A stretch of 64,000 nt of DNA, taken from contig WHVA01000446.1 in the NCBI GenBank assembly GCA_015179125.1, positions 30,869 through 94,868 on the forward strand, read 5' to 3'. The DNA is from Gautieria morchelliformis. Lineage: Eukaryota > Basidiomycota > Agaricomycetes > Gomphales > Gomphaceae. The notes under the pieces are model-generated. The model was not told the DNA's origin. It ran no database searches and saw nothing but the letters and a program-made list of their open reading frames with translations. Shown one piece after another: positions 30,475 to 43,665 of the stretch (position 1 is the stretch's first letter; each line of letters starts with the position of its first letter). The translations under genes were made by a program, and so were the position numbers.

Positions 30475-31500
30475 GTCTACAGGTACTTCAGGGGGTGAAA
30501 CAGTAATTTCTGGATGATTTGTTTGTACATTTGTGGTAGCTATATATACTATGATACTAATGACTACCAGTGTTCAGGATACTGTGTGAATGGGTCGAAA
30601 AACTGTGTGTAAATAAAGGGGTGACTGTTTGCAGCCATAAAGCCATAAAAGAGATGGGGATATTCACAGGGGTGATAGGCTTTGGAATAGAGTCTTGTAT
30701 CTACCATACAAAGCTCCTGTCTACATGAGGTTAGGATAATAGTCAGTTGGACGTGTCATGGAGTAGAATATAAAAAAGAAAGCTATGTTTCTCTTGTGCA
30801 ACATAAATGCTGTGCTTGGTGATGGAGTTGCCATCCCTGTGCCTCTTCTATGGGGCAGCTATCGAGCATCTGTATCAAGAATGACATTCTGTCATCATTC
30901 CATAACATCCGGTGCTCCTGCACAGTCTATAGACCTCTGCGGTGTTTGGCACCCACACTTCCTTGGAGCCTGTGGCCTGGTGCCTGTCAATGTCATGGCT
31001 GATATCATCTGCCAACAGATGCGCTCTCTCTGATCAGCCAAGTGTGGCCAATGCCGATCTTCAGTTACGATCAACTGGTACCTGTATCTTATCTAACCGA
31101 TAGATGAGATAGCTCTTGTTCATGATACCATCTGGCACTTGCACACGCTGGTATATATAATGTCGTGAGTGTGGTTTTTATTCTTGAATAAATTCTCTTT
31201 TGTTCTTTTGTTAGTTTCTGTGTATATATAGAGATGATTTAAATAGTATAGCTTCAAATATCACAACACTTCCTCACCCGCGCACGGTATCCTAATGAGG
31301 CCAGATAACACATGGGCTGGCCCTGAGCATGCCCCACTGACCCCCTGCAGGTGATGGCATGACAATGCTTGGCATCAAGTGCTCCAACTGCACCATGTAC
31401 AGCTATGACTGCAACTATGTTTAGGCTGCCAAGGTACGCCCTCACCCAAAATATATTAAACTTATTCAAATTAATTATTTCCAAAAATTCAACAAATGAA
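30475..31500. repeat. dispersed repeat, partly shared with 56770-57200 and 41517-41640
   Basis: 30475-30880 aligns by eye with 56770-57190 (GTTTGTACATTTGTGGTAGC, GATGGGGATA, TACAAAGC, TTGCCATC). 31060-31170 aligns with the complement of 41517-41640 (AAGTGCCAG, TTAGATAAGATACAGG). 31150-31240 has a TATATATAA box and a GAATAAA signal, like an LTR. No convincing ORF. Confidence 0.45.
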
Positions 31501-32782
31501 TTACAAACACAGTGAAATTCGAAGTGTCACAGTATATATACATCTATGGGTTTTTGACAATATGGGTGGTCAGAGCACATAGATCACCAAATATTCTACA
31601 GCGACTAATTGCAGAGCACAGCAATAAATTGGTAGATTGGAAAAGTGAGAAGAGGATGGTTCATATAAGTCTCTGCATCTTGACTATTGGGGAATTTGTA
31701 TTGGAATTGCAGTTATGGTGTATTAGTTTGGATGCTGTCATCAAACTGTGCTGTTCTTCCAGACTCTACTCAACCATTAACCAGTGCCTGAAGGAGACAT
31801 CAACTGCTCACCAGAGACGATAGGCCCCGCCATTTCTACATCTCCAGGACATCCAGTTGCCCAAGGAAACTCATCCAACTCTATCCCGGCAGGCCCAGCC
31901 TCTCCATCCTGGCTTTCCTGAACAGCCACATCATCTGCCAAGGTCTGAGCACTCAAAGCCTTGCTCAAGTCTGGGTTCCCAAATTCAGCCACTATGGCAT
32001 TGTGAACACTTTGTTTGGCAGCTTGGAAGTTGGAGAATGAAAGAGTAGGTAATGAGGGGCTGTGAAGCTGACTGTGTCTCTCTTGGAGAGTGAGATGGAA
32101 CCGGCATATGATAATTGTCAACAAGCTGTATGTGCACTGTTAGTACAATCATGTCCTTTTTCTTACATTGCTGAGAATATACCTGTTCTGAGGAGTGTTT
32201 AAGATGCCAGCAAGGCTTGACTTTATATCCTGATATTAGCCATTTTGTTATCATGATCAATCCCTTACATACCCTTAACACCTAAATTGTGAGAGAACAC
32301 CACGTAAATTCTGAAGCGCAACAGGTTTATAAGTATCCATACCTTATATGTGATAGTATCAGCCAAACTAATTGTAAGCACAAATCTGAATATGAATCAG
32401 ATAGATAAAATATCATAGAGAACAATATTCCATACCCATATCTGACAAAGCCTTACAAGTAGATTAGTGATATATCCACACATATAAGCAATATGTTGTA
32501 TATCCACCTTGGTAAATCACTAGACCAATGAGAGATGTCTTATCTTGAATTTCACATTTCTGCCAAAACTTCAAGGTTTCAATTGACCTCCAAATGGTTA
32601 TTATCACAACTCCAGTGTCAGAAAGGATTACAGTAACACCATCAATGGTAGCCACTGTCAAAAGTATTCAGAGACATATTGGACAAGTCCAGGCATCTAT
32701 CTCTCACACCTGGAGAATTTTTTAGTATAAATCTAGGTAGAAAGTCCTAGTCCATACTGACAAATTGAATGTATTAAGTTGG

Positions 32783-33296
32783 GAACCACTGGGATAGAAT
32801 CAAAGAGTTTTCGGTATTCTTGGCCTGCTTATTCTTGGTGCTATTATCAGTGAAGTGGTATGTCCCTGTGCAGACTTTGTATGAATAGCATAAATTCATT
32901 TCACTGCATATAGTATGTGTCTGTTTTGGGTGAGAGTTGGAAGCTGTGCAGCAGCAGGTGAAGTGGAGAGGGGTGCCACTTGACCAGGCATCTCGCACAG
33001 GAGTGCACCTGTCGATGTAGTGGATACGCTGAGCGCGGCCGCTGCACATGGCGTGGGACGTTGGTGTGGTTCAGCGTGCAGGAGCGCGTGTTTGTCCGGG
33101 GCAGGGATGGGGCCGAGCGCGCGACGATGCTGACGCTGACGCCCCCAGATGGCGGGAGTACTTCAAGACGGCGCCCACGTGGGAGTTCAGCCGCGCGGCC
33201 GAGCGCGAGTTTCGTGTCAGCGGGGAGCACGTGCTTGCGATTGGCGTGGCGGGGCCCCCCGCAAAGCGGCGCAGGGGGTTGAGGCTGGGGCCGGAG
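32783..33296. other. inverted patch with LINE and family X filler
   Basis: 32783-32928 is the reverse complement of the region that also occurs in direct orientation at 33297-33435, so the two form an inverted repeat. The 370 bases between them consist of about 90 bases matching LINE-1 near 10035-10125 (minus-strand sense CARCLVKWHPSPLH) and about 275 bases of family X (REYFKTAPTWEFSRAA, VSGEHVLAIGVAG). Confidence 0.7.
33021..33296 (+). pseudogene. family X gene fragment 2
   Basis: Plus-strand reading TWRGTLVWFSVQ, then DDADADAPRWREYFKTAP, EFRVSGEHVLAIGVAG, partly in different frames. It matches fragments at 27105-27770 and 48270-48740. It is flanked by LINE sequence on one side and DUF6533 sequence on the other, so it is a transplanted piece. 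Confidence 0.5.
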
Positions 33297-34458
33297 CACA
33301 GACCCATACTATATCCAGTGAAAGGAACTTATGTTATTTATGTAAAGTCTGGATAGGCACATCCTTACCACTTCAGTGATAATAGAACCAAGCATAAGCA
33401 ACCCAAGAGCACCCAAAACTCTTTGATTCTGAAAGGAGATAGCATAGGTGCAAGCTAGCAGAAGGCCTAGACAAGTAAATTGTGTTAATAATTCTAATCG
33501 AAAGTAGATGGGTATTATCACTCACCCTGTACTCCGATCAGAGAAGGGACACCGAAAGCATTACCTAAGCGGGTTATAACATTACATTTCCTTCAAACAT
33601 ATGAGTCTCTTGATCACTTCTTCATAAGAAATGAAAGACATACTAGATACTCATTCAAATCAGGAGGGATGTTCCACATGAGAACATTGGTAATCACCTC
33701 CAGGGATATGTTAGATAGATTGACATATATAGTAATAGGAAACACAACCGAGGGCACATAACGAGCGAGTATGTAGAAGATGGTGCCGATTTTGACGTTC
33801 TTGCGCCAAATGTGCCTGATCTCTGATGGCAGTGTGAGAAGAGTGTCGTATATGAGCAGTGCTGTGTAACAAGCTATGGAAATTGTGGAATTAAGCAGGG
33901 GACATGTACACATACCAAGCACTGCGAACTGGACAGAGATGCACGCATGGCTAGTTCAGGTAAGTTCTTCTGCGTCTCATTCAATATAGTAAGCACATAC
34001 GTGTCTGATAGTATCTGGATAATAGCTGAGGGGTCCGTCTGAGCCATGGTGCAAGAAAGACAATTTGGGATGCAGACGAGGGACTAAGGTTTGTGTAGCG
34101 ATGTGAGGTTGGAGTAGCAGAACACGGAAGGTCTCTCTATATAATATTTCTGGCAACGGGTGCTGCCAGCCAAATAGATATTCATAGCATGCTCTATCAG
34201 TGCCCGGCCGAAGCATGGCAGAATTACAAGGCAGAGGGTCTGATTGAACATTGGATGTAAACGAATTAAAGTTAGCAGTACAAGTCGAAGCATCAGATGT
34301 ACTTAGCCTGGCCCGGGCGAGTAATTGAGCCCTGGCTTCTTGCCAGGAATTTGTTAGCACATATGATTTGCCTGGGCGGGTTGGTGGCCAACTTGATCCG
34401 TTGAAAACTTGTCATCATGTAAGCACACTTGGCACTCATTGATGACCCAGTGCCGTAT

Positions 34459-36894
34459 GATCGATGGCTGAGGGGTACATGCCGACGAGGATAAGATGCA
34501 ACGCATCCGCGAGTGGTGCAGGCCACGGACGTTCAACGACGTCCAGCGTTTCCTCGGGCTCGTACAGTATCTGGCACACTACATGCCGGATGTTAGCGCA
34601 TATACCACCCCGCTATCGGGCTGTGCGCGTAATAACCGTCCATTCGAATGGACACCACTGCTCGACAAATGCTGGCAAAGCATTAAGGCGTTGGCCTGTT
34701 AGGCCCCGATCCTGCGTCCAGTAGACGCAAGGTGCCCAGAGCCGATCTGGGTGATCACCGACGGGTCAAAAGCCGGCGTCGGTGCGGTCTACGGGCAAGG
34801 TCCTGACTGGAAAACTTGTCGACCAGCCGGCTTCTTGTCAAAGAAGTTCAGCGTTGCTCAGCAACACTACCGGACTCACGAGCACGAGACTATCGCGGTG
34901 CTCGAGGCTCTCATGAAATGGGAGGACACACTGCTGGGGCGAAGGTTCACCCTCATCACAGACCACAAGGGACTCGAGTACTTCAAGACCCAAAAGAGCC
35001 TATCTGACCGACAGGTCAGATGGTGGGAGTTTCTCTCCGGGTTCAATTTCAACACCGTTCATGTTGACGGTGTAGAGAACAAGGTAGCGGACTGCCTGTC
35101 GCGCTACTACAAGAGCAACACGAGTGATGACAATCACCCGGACCACGTCTTCGTGAACGCAGATGCGCATTTAGATCCGGACGGTGAGTTATTGCCCACC
35201 GACCGGTATGTCGAGCTGCGAACAGCAGCGACAAGACGCTCTAAACGCCTCGCTGAGAAGACAGAGGTGAGAGTAACGGAAGCCGCCGCATTAAACGAGG
35301 GCTCACCAGAGCCCGCGAACGTCGCCGCGTCCAGCGACGACGACGATGACGTCAGAGCCATCGCCACAGGGAATGACGGCGCACCCCTGCGCCGGATCGT
35401 TGAGCAAGGCGTAGACCTGTCTAAGGTCCTACGAGACACGTACCATAGGGACACCATGTTCACAAAGATCATGGCGCACCCAGACGCGCACCCGAGATTC
35501 GGGATCCGGGACGGGCTGATCTGGACTAAGAATCAGCTCAAGAGAGACGTCATTGCCGTCCCCCACTCTGTTCTTCAAGGGGGAAGGAGGCTGATCGAAA
35601 TTATCATCGATCGGGCACATCAGATAGTTGGCCACTACGGCCATCTGAAGACTTCGAACTACATTCGAAGAGCATATTGGTGGCCGGGCATGAACCCAGA
35701 CATAGAAGCATTCTGCACATCGTGCGCGAGGTGCCAGATGACGAAAACCGGGCCACAACGGCCCAAAGGCCTACTACACAGCCTACCCATTCCGGATAGG
35801 CCGTGGCAGTCGATTGGCATCGACTTCATGGGGCCCCTGCCCAAATCCAACGACTGCGACTACCTGATGGTAGTCATCGACCGACTAACATCGCTCGTAC
35901 ACCTCGTGGCAACCACAACGAGCGTGTCAGCCAAGGGAGTAGCCTGGCTGTTTCTGAAAGAGGTCATCCGACTGCACGGAGTTCCCGACTCCATCGTCTC
36001 GGACAGAGACTCAAAGTTCACGTCAATCTTCTGGCGTGAACTCCAGCGACTCATGGGGACTAAGCTCCTCATGTCAACTGCCTTCCATCCACAAACGGAT
36101 GGAGCAACCGAGCGGGAAAACCGCTCGATCGGCCAGATATTGCGCGCGGTGGTCAGAGACGATCAGAAGGATTGGGCAGTGAAATGCCCAATGGTTGAGG
36201 TCACCCTCAACAGCAACGTCAGTGCGACCACAGGGCTTGCACCTTTCGAGCTGATCCACGGCTATATGCCGCAGATAGAGCTCCCCATAGCCACGGACAC
36301 CCCGTTTAAGGGGGTGGCCCGGTTCGCACATCAGGCAAAATGGAACCTGATGGCGGTAGCAATCATAGAGCATCGAGTGACGCAAATGTTTCACGCAAAT
36401 AAGAAACATATGGCGAGCGACAGGTACGCGGCCAATGACCGCGTCTACCTTTCGACACAAAACCTAACTCTCCCGAAAGGAAGAGCCAGAAACTAGTCCC
36501 ACGGTACATCGGACCGTACCGCATCGTCGAGGCTCACAACGACGCCTCGACGGTGACCCTTGATCTTCCCGACGAACTGAAAAGCCGTCGCATTTCACCG
36601 GTCTTCCATTCCAGCCTCGTACGGCGATACGAGGCTAACAATGACGAATTGTTCCCTCGTCGTGAGGCCAAGTCATTTCATGACTTCGGAGCAAATGACG
36701 ACGAGGAGTGGCTCGTCGACGAGATTATTGCACATCGATGGATACACTCGACGGACCTGGAATTCCAGGTCCGTTGGACCCTAGGCGATGTGACATGGGA
36801 ACCCATGTCGTCCTGCAAGGACCTTGAAGCCCTGGATAGCTACCTAGAGCTTCGGGCGGTGGGCAAGCCACGAGACCTCCCCAGACGCCGCTAG
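34459..36894 (+). pseudogene. gypsy-2 copy 2 RNase H, integrase, chromodomain
   Basis: RNase H (ITDGSKAGVGAVYGQG at 34751), HHCC finger (HQIVGHYGHLK ... CTSCARCQ), integrase core (IGIDFMGPLP, SDRDSKFTS, TDGATERENRS) and chromodomain (EEWLVDEIIAHRW ... FQVRWTLGDVTWEP). Breaks are a TAG at 34700-34702 where copy 1 has AAG, and a one-base loss near 36491 (AGAAACT against AGAAAACT) that shifts the frame before the chromodomain. End of reading is TAG at 36892-36894. The catalytic residues of the integrase are preserved. Confidence 0.9.
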
Positions 36895-37017
36895 ACGCAT
36901 CTGTCACGTGCAGGCCACGTGACGCGCCGGCCACAGCGCGGTTAAATTTTCACCTCAGATCTTTCTGAGGGCGCATCGCTTCCTGGAAGCAACCACCACC
37001 ATCATCTACCCACAAAG

Positions 37018-39391
37018 ATGATGCCCCCCAAGGATGGGATGGACGTTGACCCGTCAACGTCCACAATGCGAACAACGGCCCCAAGACAAGGGGCCGCAGA
37101 CATTCTCCGTGCTCCGATAGACCAGGAGCACTGGACGATCGTGGGATGGGAGGACGCCCTCGCCATCGTCCACCCGGACGATTGCGCAACATGCGCGGAC
37201 TACGCCGTGCACCTTAGGGCCGCGACCAGCACCCGCAAGGTCAAGTTGCGGGATGAAGACATCGGCGACGCCGTCGATTGAGCTTGGGGATGGCTCCCAA
37301 GGGGCATCGCGCGTGACGCGCGAGAAGAACCCCTCCGGGACGTCCACGACCTCAAAAAAGAGGTCAAGGAGCTAGAACACGCGGTCGAGGACCGCGACGA
37401 TGCGCTCATAACCGAGCGCGCCAGGATCAAGGAACTGGAGCAGCAGCTGAGTGCAGCCCAGCTCCAGGTTACCCTGGTCCACGCTGCCTCAAAAAGGCCG
37501 CGACATGACCCAGCCACAGACCCAGTGGCCGGGCCATCTTCACCTCGTGCGACGGCGCTGTTGCCGGCGCGCGCAACATCGGGGCTCGCGTCCCGATTGT
37601 CAGCGCCGACTCCGACCACGACAACAACGGAAGGGCAGAGCGCACCTTCCGACTCTGCGTACGGTGTCCTAGACGGATGGGAGTCCGACTCGTCCGTCTG
37701 GAAGACGTACGACCCCGAACGGGCACAGCGGCTTGTTGGGTGCATTTATGCTCCTGCACCAGAAAAAAGCATAATATGTTCAATTTATTGTATGGTGTTT
37801 CCAATTGTTTCTCACATTGTTCTTGTACCATGCATCCACTCCTCTGCTCATTTTCGAAATTTTCTGGTCACTCTCTACCTCTCCATTTCATTCTGTTATT
37901 TCTATTTTCACAGGCGGCTGCACCCAGCGGAGTTTGAAATGACTTTGACGCGCGAGCCCTTGGGCGCTAAAGGGCCGGGTGCACGTATATGCCTTCTGAG
38001 ACAGAATTGTACTCCTCTCTCAGTGACAATAAATTCACTGAGAGAGGCGAGTAGTATTCTTTGTATTTTCATAACATGTTGACTGAAAATCATGTAGTAC
38101 ATTTGATTCTAGCTTTCTAAGAACTCTACCGAACCTTCCCTGCCATAGCCCCTAGTTGCTAACACGGCTGGCAGAGCAGCCAAAGAAAAAGCGCAAGAAA
38201 TTGCGCGGCTCCCTCCACACCGTCAATGGGCTAGCCATTGCGAAGGAAAGCGTAATCAGCGCTTACCTAGCGGTGTCATCATCGCACACCATCAACAACC
38301 CCGCCCTTCAGCGGCGGGTAGCACAGGTCGAGGCCCAGTACATCGGGCCTGGCGTGGCCCTACCTCCGCTGGCGGGGACAGTTGAGTCGGTTCATCCTCC
38401 CTACCCGGGGGAGGGAAGGCTCATCCCACTCGGAGATCCACCGATCTCTGAGACGGGCCTCCTACCACGACCGGTAGGAAAGGCCCAACAATGTCGTACC
38501 CAATGGTACGACGTCTGCCCGCTCAACGAACCCCGCTTCGTCAAACTCATAGCGCGGGCAAAAGAAACACCGCAGATCGCGCATACACGCGAAATGATCG
38601 GCATATTCAAGCGCATCGAGCGCGAACAACGCGCTTGCAATCCCAAAATGGAGTGTCTCGTGATAGCGGGCGGTACCCCGCACGACATCGCGGCCATTCT
38701 AAAGGGTTGGATACACAACCCTGAAGGAATCCCCTCCGCCATCCGTCACAACGCGGATGGCACCTTCAACCTAGACGACATGGATGTCAGGATGTGGTTG
38801 AAGGCCCTTGCACCCCGGGTCAAAGGGGTCGCATCACCGCTCAGGGCGAGGCTACTCGACCTCTTCGGCTCGACGGACCAATGGTCGAGCCTCGTCGACG
38901 CCAGGGAAGTGCTGACGCCTCAGAGCACCACCCTGCGGCTCTCAATCACGGGCCCATTCCCTGTGGAGGGCCGAGCCGGCCCTGACATCCCACTCACGGA
39001 GATCGTGAGATGGTTGGCCTGCTACGCGGGAGTCACTCGCGAGCGAGCGGCGCGCATTGAACATTACGTTCAGCGCAGCATCACCAGCGCGGCATTCAGC
39101 GCCGCCGCCCATGAGGGCCAACAAAAGGTCATCGAGACCAGCCACGTGAGGGCCGCAGTGCCGCGACCCCTCACTCACGCTCAGCTCGACCAAGAGCTGG
39201 CGCGCTTCCAGCCCCCTCCTCAAACGGAGGACCCGGCCGTTGAGGCCATGCTCCGTGAGGACGCATGCCCCAGCACCCAAGCGGAGACCACCGCTAGTGG
39301 TGAGGCCGACCAGCCTCACCCGATCACCACCGATGACGCGGAGGTGCCCCCGGAGGAGTCACGTGCTCCTCCGAACTGCATGCAAACGTAG
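37018..39391 (+). pseudogene. gypsy-2 copy 2 extra ORF behind pol
   Basis: Counterpart of 16732-19399, here with an unbroken beginning: MMPPKDGMDVDPSTSTMR, QGAADILRAPIDQEHW. As in copy 1 the frame must change by +1 near 37300 to enter the coiled coil (LKKEVKELEHAVEDR). It is split by the copia solo LTR at 37734-38164 and resumes with EQPKKKRKKLRG. The last 35 codons of copy 1 are missing; unrelated sequence starts after ESRAPP. No known domain recognised. The two copies are well conserved in protein sense, which argues that the ORF was under selection in the active element. Confidence 0.75.
37734..38164 (+). mobile_element. solo LTR of a copia-type element (copy b)
   Basis: 431 bp, TGTTGGGTGCAT ... 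TTGCTAACA, with perfect target duplications CGGCT at 37729-37733 and 38165-38169. Removal rejoins AQRL with AEQP of the extra ORF exactly as in copy 1 (CAGCAGCTTGCAGAG). It has one copy of the CTCTCTCAGTGA hairpin. Confidence 0.92.
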
Positions 39392-41740
39392 GCTTGACCT
39401 CATCGTGCAGTATGGACATCTTGGTGAATTCCAAGAGCTGTTTTCGCGCCGTCACGCTTTCGGTGGCTATGGGAGGCAAAGAGAGTGCAGAGGGGAGGAC
39501 ATGGTGATTGTGAGACACGCGTGGTAGCCGGAAGAGGGGCCTTCAGCCTGCTGTGTCATCGACTATATGCATTGCAATAATAGCTGAACGCGTTACTCAC
39601 TTGAGGAAAGCACTGGAAAACACCGTTGGGATTGAGGCTTGCATAATAATTGACGAAGAGATGTGCAATTGAGGTAATGGAGTGGGCCTAAATAGAACGT
39701 GAAGAGGAGACTCACTCTTAATCCATTGGATTGCATGCCCCATGATATAACCATTGACCGTTAAAGTTGACATATTAGAGGGCAGTCATCATCATTGAAA
39801 ATTGTTTGTTGCTGGCGGTGGTGGTGGTGGTAGAAGGTAGGAGTTGTAATTTGCAAAGTTCGGACATTGAATTGACTTTTATGCACATGCCATAATGCCC
39901 AAAAATACGCAGATGAATATCAACTGCATGTCGATCTATTATCGCTCTGTGCCTCTTTGCCTGCTGTGAGTCATTCCGTCTGATTGGCATTGAGTCGCTC
40001 ACGTCGATTGGGTGCCTGACTCTGCCGTACAGGAAGTGCACGCACCATTGACTATGACGGTGTGCACTCTGCTAAAAAAAAAACTGTCTACAGTCTGCAC
40101 GGACGGAACGGACACTCACCGTAGAGCCCATACGACGGGGTCGGCCTGTCACGTTGTAACCTGGGACCTCAACAACTGTGTACTTGCTGCTTGCACCGGT
40201 CGGACACAATGGTCCCATCAGCCTGCACCCCAGAGGATCAATGCTGCGGCCACAGTGGACCGATATCCTCCCCGGCCACACCACTCCAGTCCCACTCGCC
40301 CGCAGCTGTCCCAGACACCTACCTGTATGCACTCTGCTCTCCCCAAGCTCCCCATCCCCATCCCCACCCCACCCCACACACAGACATACCCCAGCCTCGT
40401 GCACACCTGCGTTCCCCAGACGATGCATGCATGCCCGTCGTCCCCGGGGGTGGGTATACTGCATGCATGCGGGGTGGTGCCCCATGTGCAGGGTATCCTT
40501 GCACAGTCTCGCGCGGACGCATGGTGCTGGTGCCTGTACACTGCGCAACGTTTTTCCATCCGTTGCTTTAACATTTTCAGTTCACTTTGTCAGAGTGTGC
40601 ATGTGCATATGCACGTCCACACCGCTCAGCCCGCACACCCTGGCCTGGTGACAGCACGTGTCGGCACTGATCCCAGTGGGTGGGTGGATCGTTACTTTAA
40701 TTATGCGTGCCCTCACTTGCCCGCGCATGAGCGCCGCACAGTGTCATGGTCATCTCGGACATGACAACACACCACATCCCACATCAGGTATGCCCCCTGC
40801 GTTTTTTTCTTTCGTTTGCCTTTTCTCTTTTTTTTTCCTTGTCATTTTATACGACCCCAGTATACTACGTTGGTCCCTACAGTCAATTGTACTATATTGT
40901 ACACAATCTGGCCTTCCCCTTACTCCATGAGACTCCCAAGTCTCTGCACTCTCGAGCAGTCACCTTCCCTGTCGGCCCGACCCCTAGAGCTATTTTCTGC
41001 CACGCTAGATGATGAAACAGCTCTTTTCCCATGCTTGGTAAGATATGCTTGTGTGGGTTTTGTAACTTAGTAAGTGAATACGTACATTGTCATCTCAAGA
41101 CTCAGATTGAGGCCGGTCGGTTTGTTATGGAATTTTGGACCATCCACTTGTCTATACTGGATGGTTTTGGGTAGCTGATTTTAAGTGCTCAAATGTACTT
41201 AATTTTGGTGGTAGTTAAATTAAGTTTTTTGACCCTGATTTTGGGGTGAAAAAAGTTACTGGAAATAAGTACTAGTGCAAAAAGTACTTATTTCAAGTGC
41301 CCACTCTTCCTACAGTGTACGTGTCTCCACTTGTGCCACCGCCCTACTCTTTGTCGGTCTCACACTTCATTGTTCTGTTTCCCTACAAGTAGGCTTGTAC
41401 TTAGCTCTACAGAATGCTGTTGTAATAAACAAATTATGCTGTCCATTTAACTCCACATACATAAAAGAAACCAATATTTTAACGAGTTTATTTGAAGAAG
41501 TAACAAAACCTATACGATGCATATATGCACCAGTGCCTGCAAGTGCCAGGCAATATAATGAATGAAGATGGTATCTTATCTACTGGATAGATAAGATACA
41601 GACACCAGTCCCTTACAGCTGTGCATCGGCCTTGATATTAGTGATTGGTCAGCGATAGCTGTGGAAGAGTAGATAGATCTTAAGGCCTTGTGTCACAAGG
41701 GCAAGCAGACTCGACAAACATGTGGTTATTCTGTGTCCTG
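39392..41740. other. unassigned stretch
   Basis: No supportable gene. A 250-codon open frame at 40012-40764 (plus) is rich in His, Pro and Cys with no motif, and overlapping frames on both strands are also open, so I treat it as chance. 41517-41640 resembles the complement of 31060-31170. 40800-41070 is T-rich. Nothing else seen. Confidence 0.4.
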
Positions 41741-42130
41741 GACCCGCCTCCGCCGCCGCACCCTTACTCGCACCCTTACCCATACCGGACCCACTCCCAG
41801 AGTCCCTCAAACCCCGCCGCCGCCACGCCTGCAAATGCACGAGCCGCGTCTTCGTGCACCCGCCCATGACGCCACTCGGGAACAGGAAAGGGAAAGGACC
41901 GCGCCCGCCTCGTACCCTGTGCACATACTCCACCCCCGCCCCCGCCGCACGCGCACGCCTACCTGGCTCGCCGCACTCCCCGTGCCCGCTTGCACACCGT
42001 GACCCGCCGCAGCACGTGAGCGCTAACGCCATACCACGCTCGCCTGCGCCGGGGGCTGTTACATTCACGGGTCCTGGCTGGGTAGGGAGGGGAGCGAAGT
42101 GCCGCCGTCGCGGCTCGACTGGACTACGTA
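41740..42130. repeat. GC-rich repeat related to 49010-49440
   Basis: CCGCCGCC runs, CGTGCAAATRYACGA, GTAGGAACGGG-like stretches and ACGGGTCCTGG recur in the same order at 49010-49400. Neither copy has a convincing frame. It lies next to family X at 48270, so it may be its 3' part. Confidence 0.4.
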
Positions 42131-42770
42131 TAGACAGGAATGGGGGTGGGGCCGTGGTGTCGGGAGAGTGTATATTGTATCGTGTACTACTATATATGCT
42201 AGGTGCGAGACATCTGTTCAACAATATCTGCCAACGTTGGGTGCAAGACCGAGACAATAGTTCCGCGTTAGCGAAGCCCGCTCAGACGTTATCGAAAGGT
42301 AAAGGATGGTAACAAGTAATGTTATTGTTGACCGTTATGATCCTTTGTCTTTCGCTTTTGCTCTTGAAGTCACGTTGTCCTACTAATTCATATGAACAAG
42401 TGTAGTTGTAGTTCCTGTTAGAAGTTAGCTTTGCGCGCGCAGCACTTCGGCACGCTGACGCATCAAGGTGCCGGCCGTGGTGGACAATGGACGGTGGACA
42501 GTGGCTGCGAGCGAAGGAATGGTGGACAAGTAAAAAGGGAGTGGCTCGTGCAGACAATATATCAAGGGTATATTTAGATAGGACTTCCGTGTATTTAAGA
42601 CAGTGGCTTTAGGCCACTAGATGACATCGAATAAGGTCACACCGCACTGGTCGTTTGCCACACGCCGCGCAAAGTACTTGTTCTTCGGATCACACCGCCA
42701 CCGCCACATCTCGATTCGGATCGATCTCCGTCGCACGATCTCCCAGCGCTAGTTCCGACTTCGCTTAGAT
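42130..42770. other. unassigned stretch before unit C
   Basis: GTGCGAGACATCTGTT near 42200 recurs at 50020 (GTGCAAGACATCTGTT). A short hairpin GTGGC ... GCCAC is at 42603-42617. No gene. Confidence 0.35.
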
Positions 42771-43665
42771 TCTGACCCTGGCCGATGCAATTCGGGTTCC
42801 TGACTCGGCTCAGGGCGCCAGACACCGTAATTTAGATCCCATCCTCCCACGCTTTCCTTCTCTCCCTTCGGCTCTAGTGTTCCGTGCTTCGCCACCACGT
42901 ACGTGCGCATCAGCTCTGCGTCCACGAACGAATGCCACACCGCGGAAGAGCGCACGACGAGGACAGGATGATTGGGCATGAGCGCGTGGATTGGGATCAT
43001 GCAGGGGTTATTCTGCGGGTGTAGAGGGGAGGCGACACCATTTGGGGGAATGATGGCGTAAAGTTTGAGAAGGGACGGGTGATTGAGCGAGGATTGGGGA
43101 CCTCGAGCGTGAGCTTGAATTGAGGTATGGGTGGGTGGTAGGCGGGTGCTTACTAGTTCTGTTCCTGCCTCCGGCCATGGGTGCGCCACATGGTCCAGAG
43201 ATATAACATAGTGCACATGTACAGGGTATCCAACACCACGAATGCCTCCTCCCGGGAAAGGACACAGGGAATATGCTCCCTCCGCCTCCTCCACACATGC
43301 CCTTCTCAGCTTACGAACATCACCGCGCATACCCGCACGCGAATACAGCTCATGTCCATCACAGCACCAGCAACTCCAGGTTTCGCACTTCGGGGTGATG
43401 AGCCCCGCGTGCCTCTTACTGCGCCATGTTGCTCCGGCCTGCTCGAACTGGCAGGCGCTTGTACAGAGCCACCTTCTCCGTCCTAATCTCGCTCACGTAC
43501 GTGCGCTTGTCGAGCTCTTCGCCTACTCCCGCGTCTAAATTGATGTCCATACCCCCTGGTTTTAAGACTTGGCCCTTTGCCCCGGAAGATCGGGCCACAG
43601 TCGGACACACAGGGAGCATCATTATGAGTACATGTCCGTGGGCGGTAGAGGACAGCGGGAGATGT

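Larger units (their letters stand above)
31777..34047 (-). pseudogene. DUF6533-type gene, copy B, disrupted
   Basis: Same gene as copy A. Exon 1 starts at 34047 (MAQTDPSAIIQILSD), with an intron GTATGTG ... ACTAG and a second intron, then LALLIYDTLLTLPSEIRHIW and KNVKIGTIFYILARY. LLLACTYAISFQNQRVLG is at about 33400-33470, and GVTVILSDTGVVIITIW near 32610. The C-terminal tail is at 31777-32124. A block at 32783-33296 interrupts the middle: an inverted copy of the neighbouring exon region plus foreign filler. This destroys the coding order. Confidence 0.7.
34455..39377 (+). mobile_element. gypsy-2 copy 2, truncated at both ends
   Basis: Begins abruptly in pol just after the RT (ATCGATGGCTGAGGGGTACA corresponds to 13678 of copy 1) and ends inside the extra ORF near 39377. 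Left flank is the promoter region of DUF6533 copy B. It has fewer stops than copy 1 and therefore serves as the reference for it. It carries a solo copia LTR at 37734-38164. Confidence 0.92.

Noticed and set aside
40012-40764. 250-codon ORF as a gene
   Set aside because: Other frames on both strands are open as well, no motif, His/Pro/Cys-rich composition follows from the DNA.
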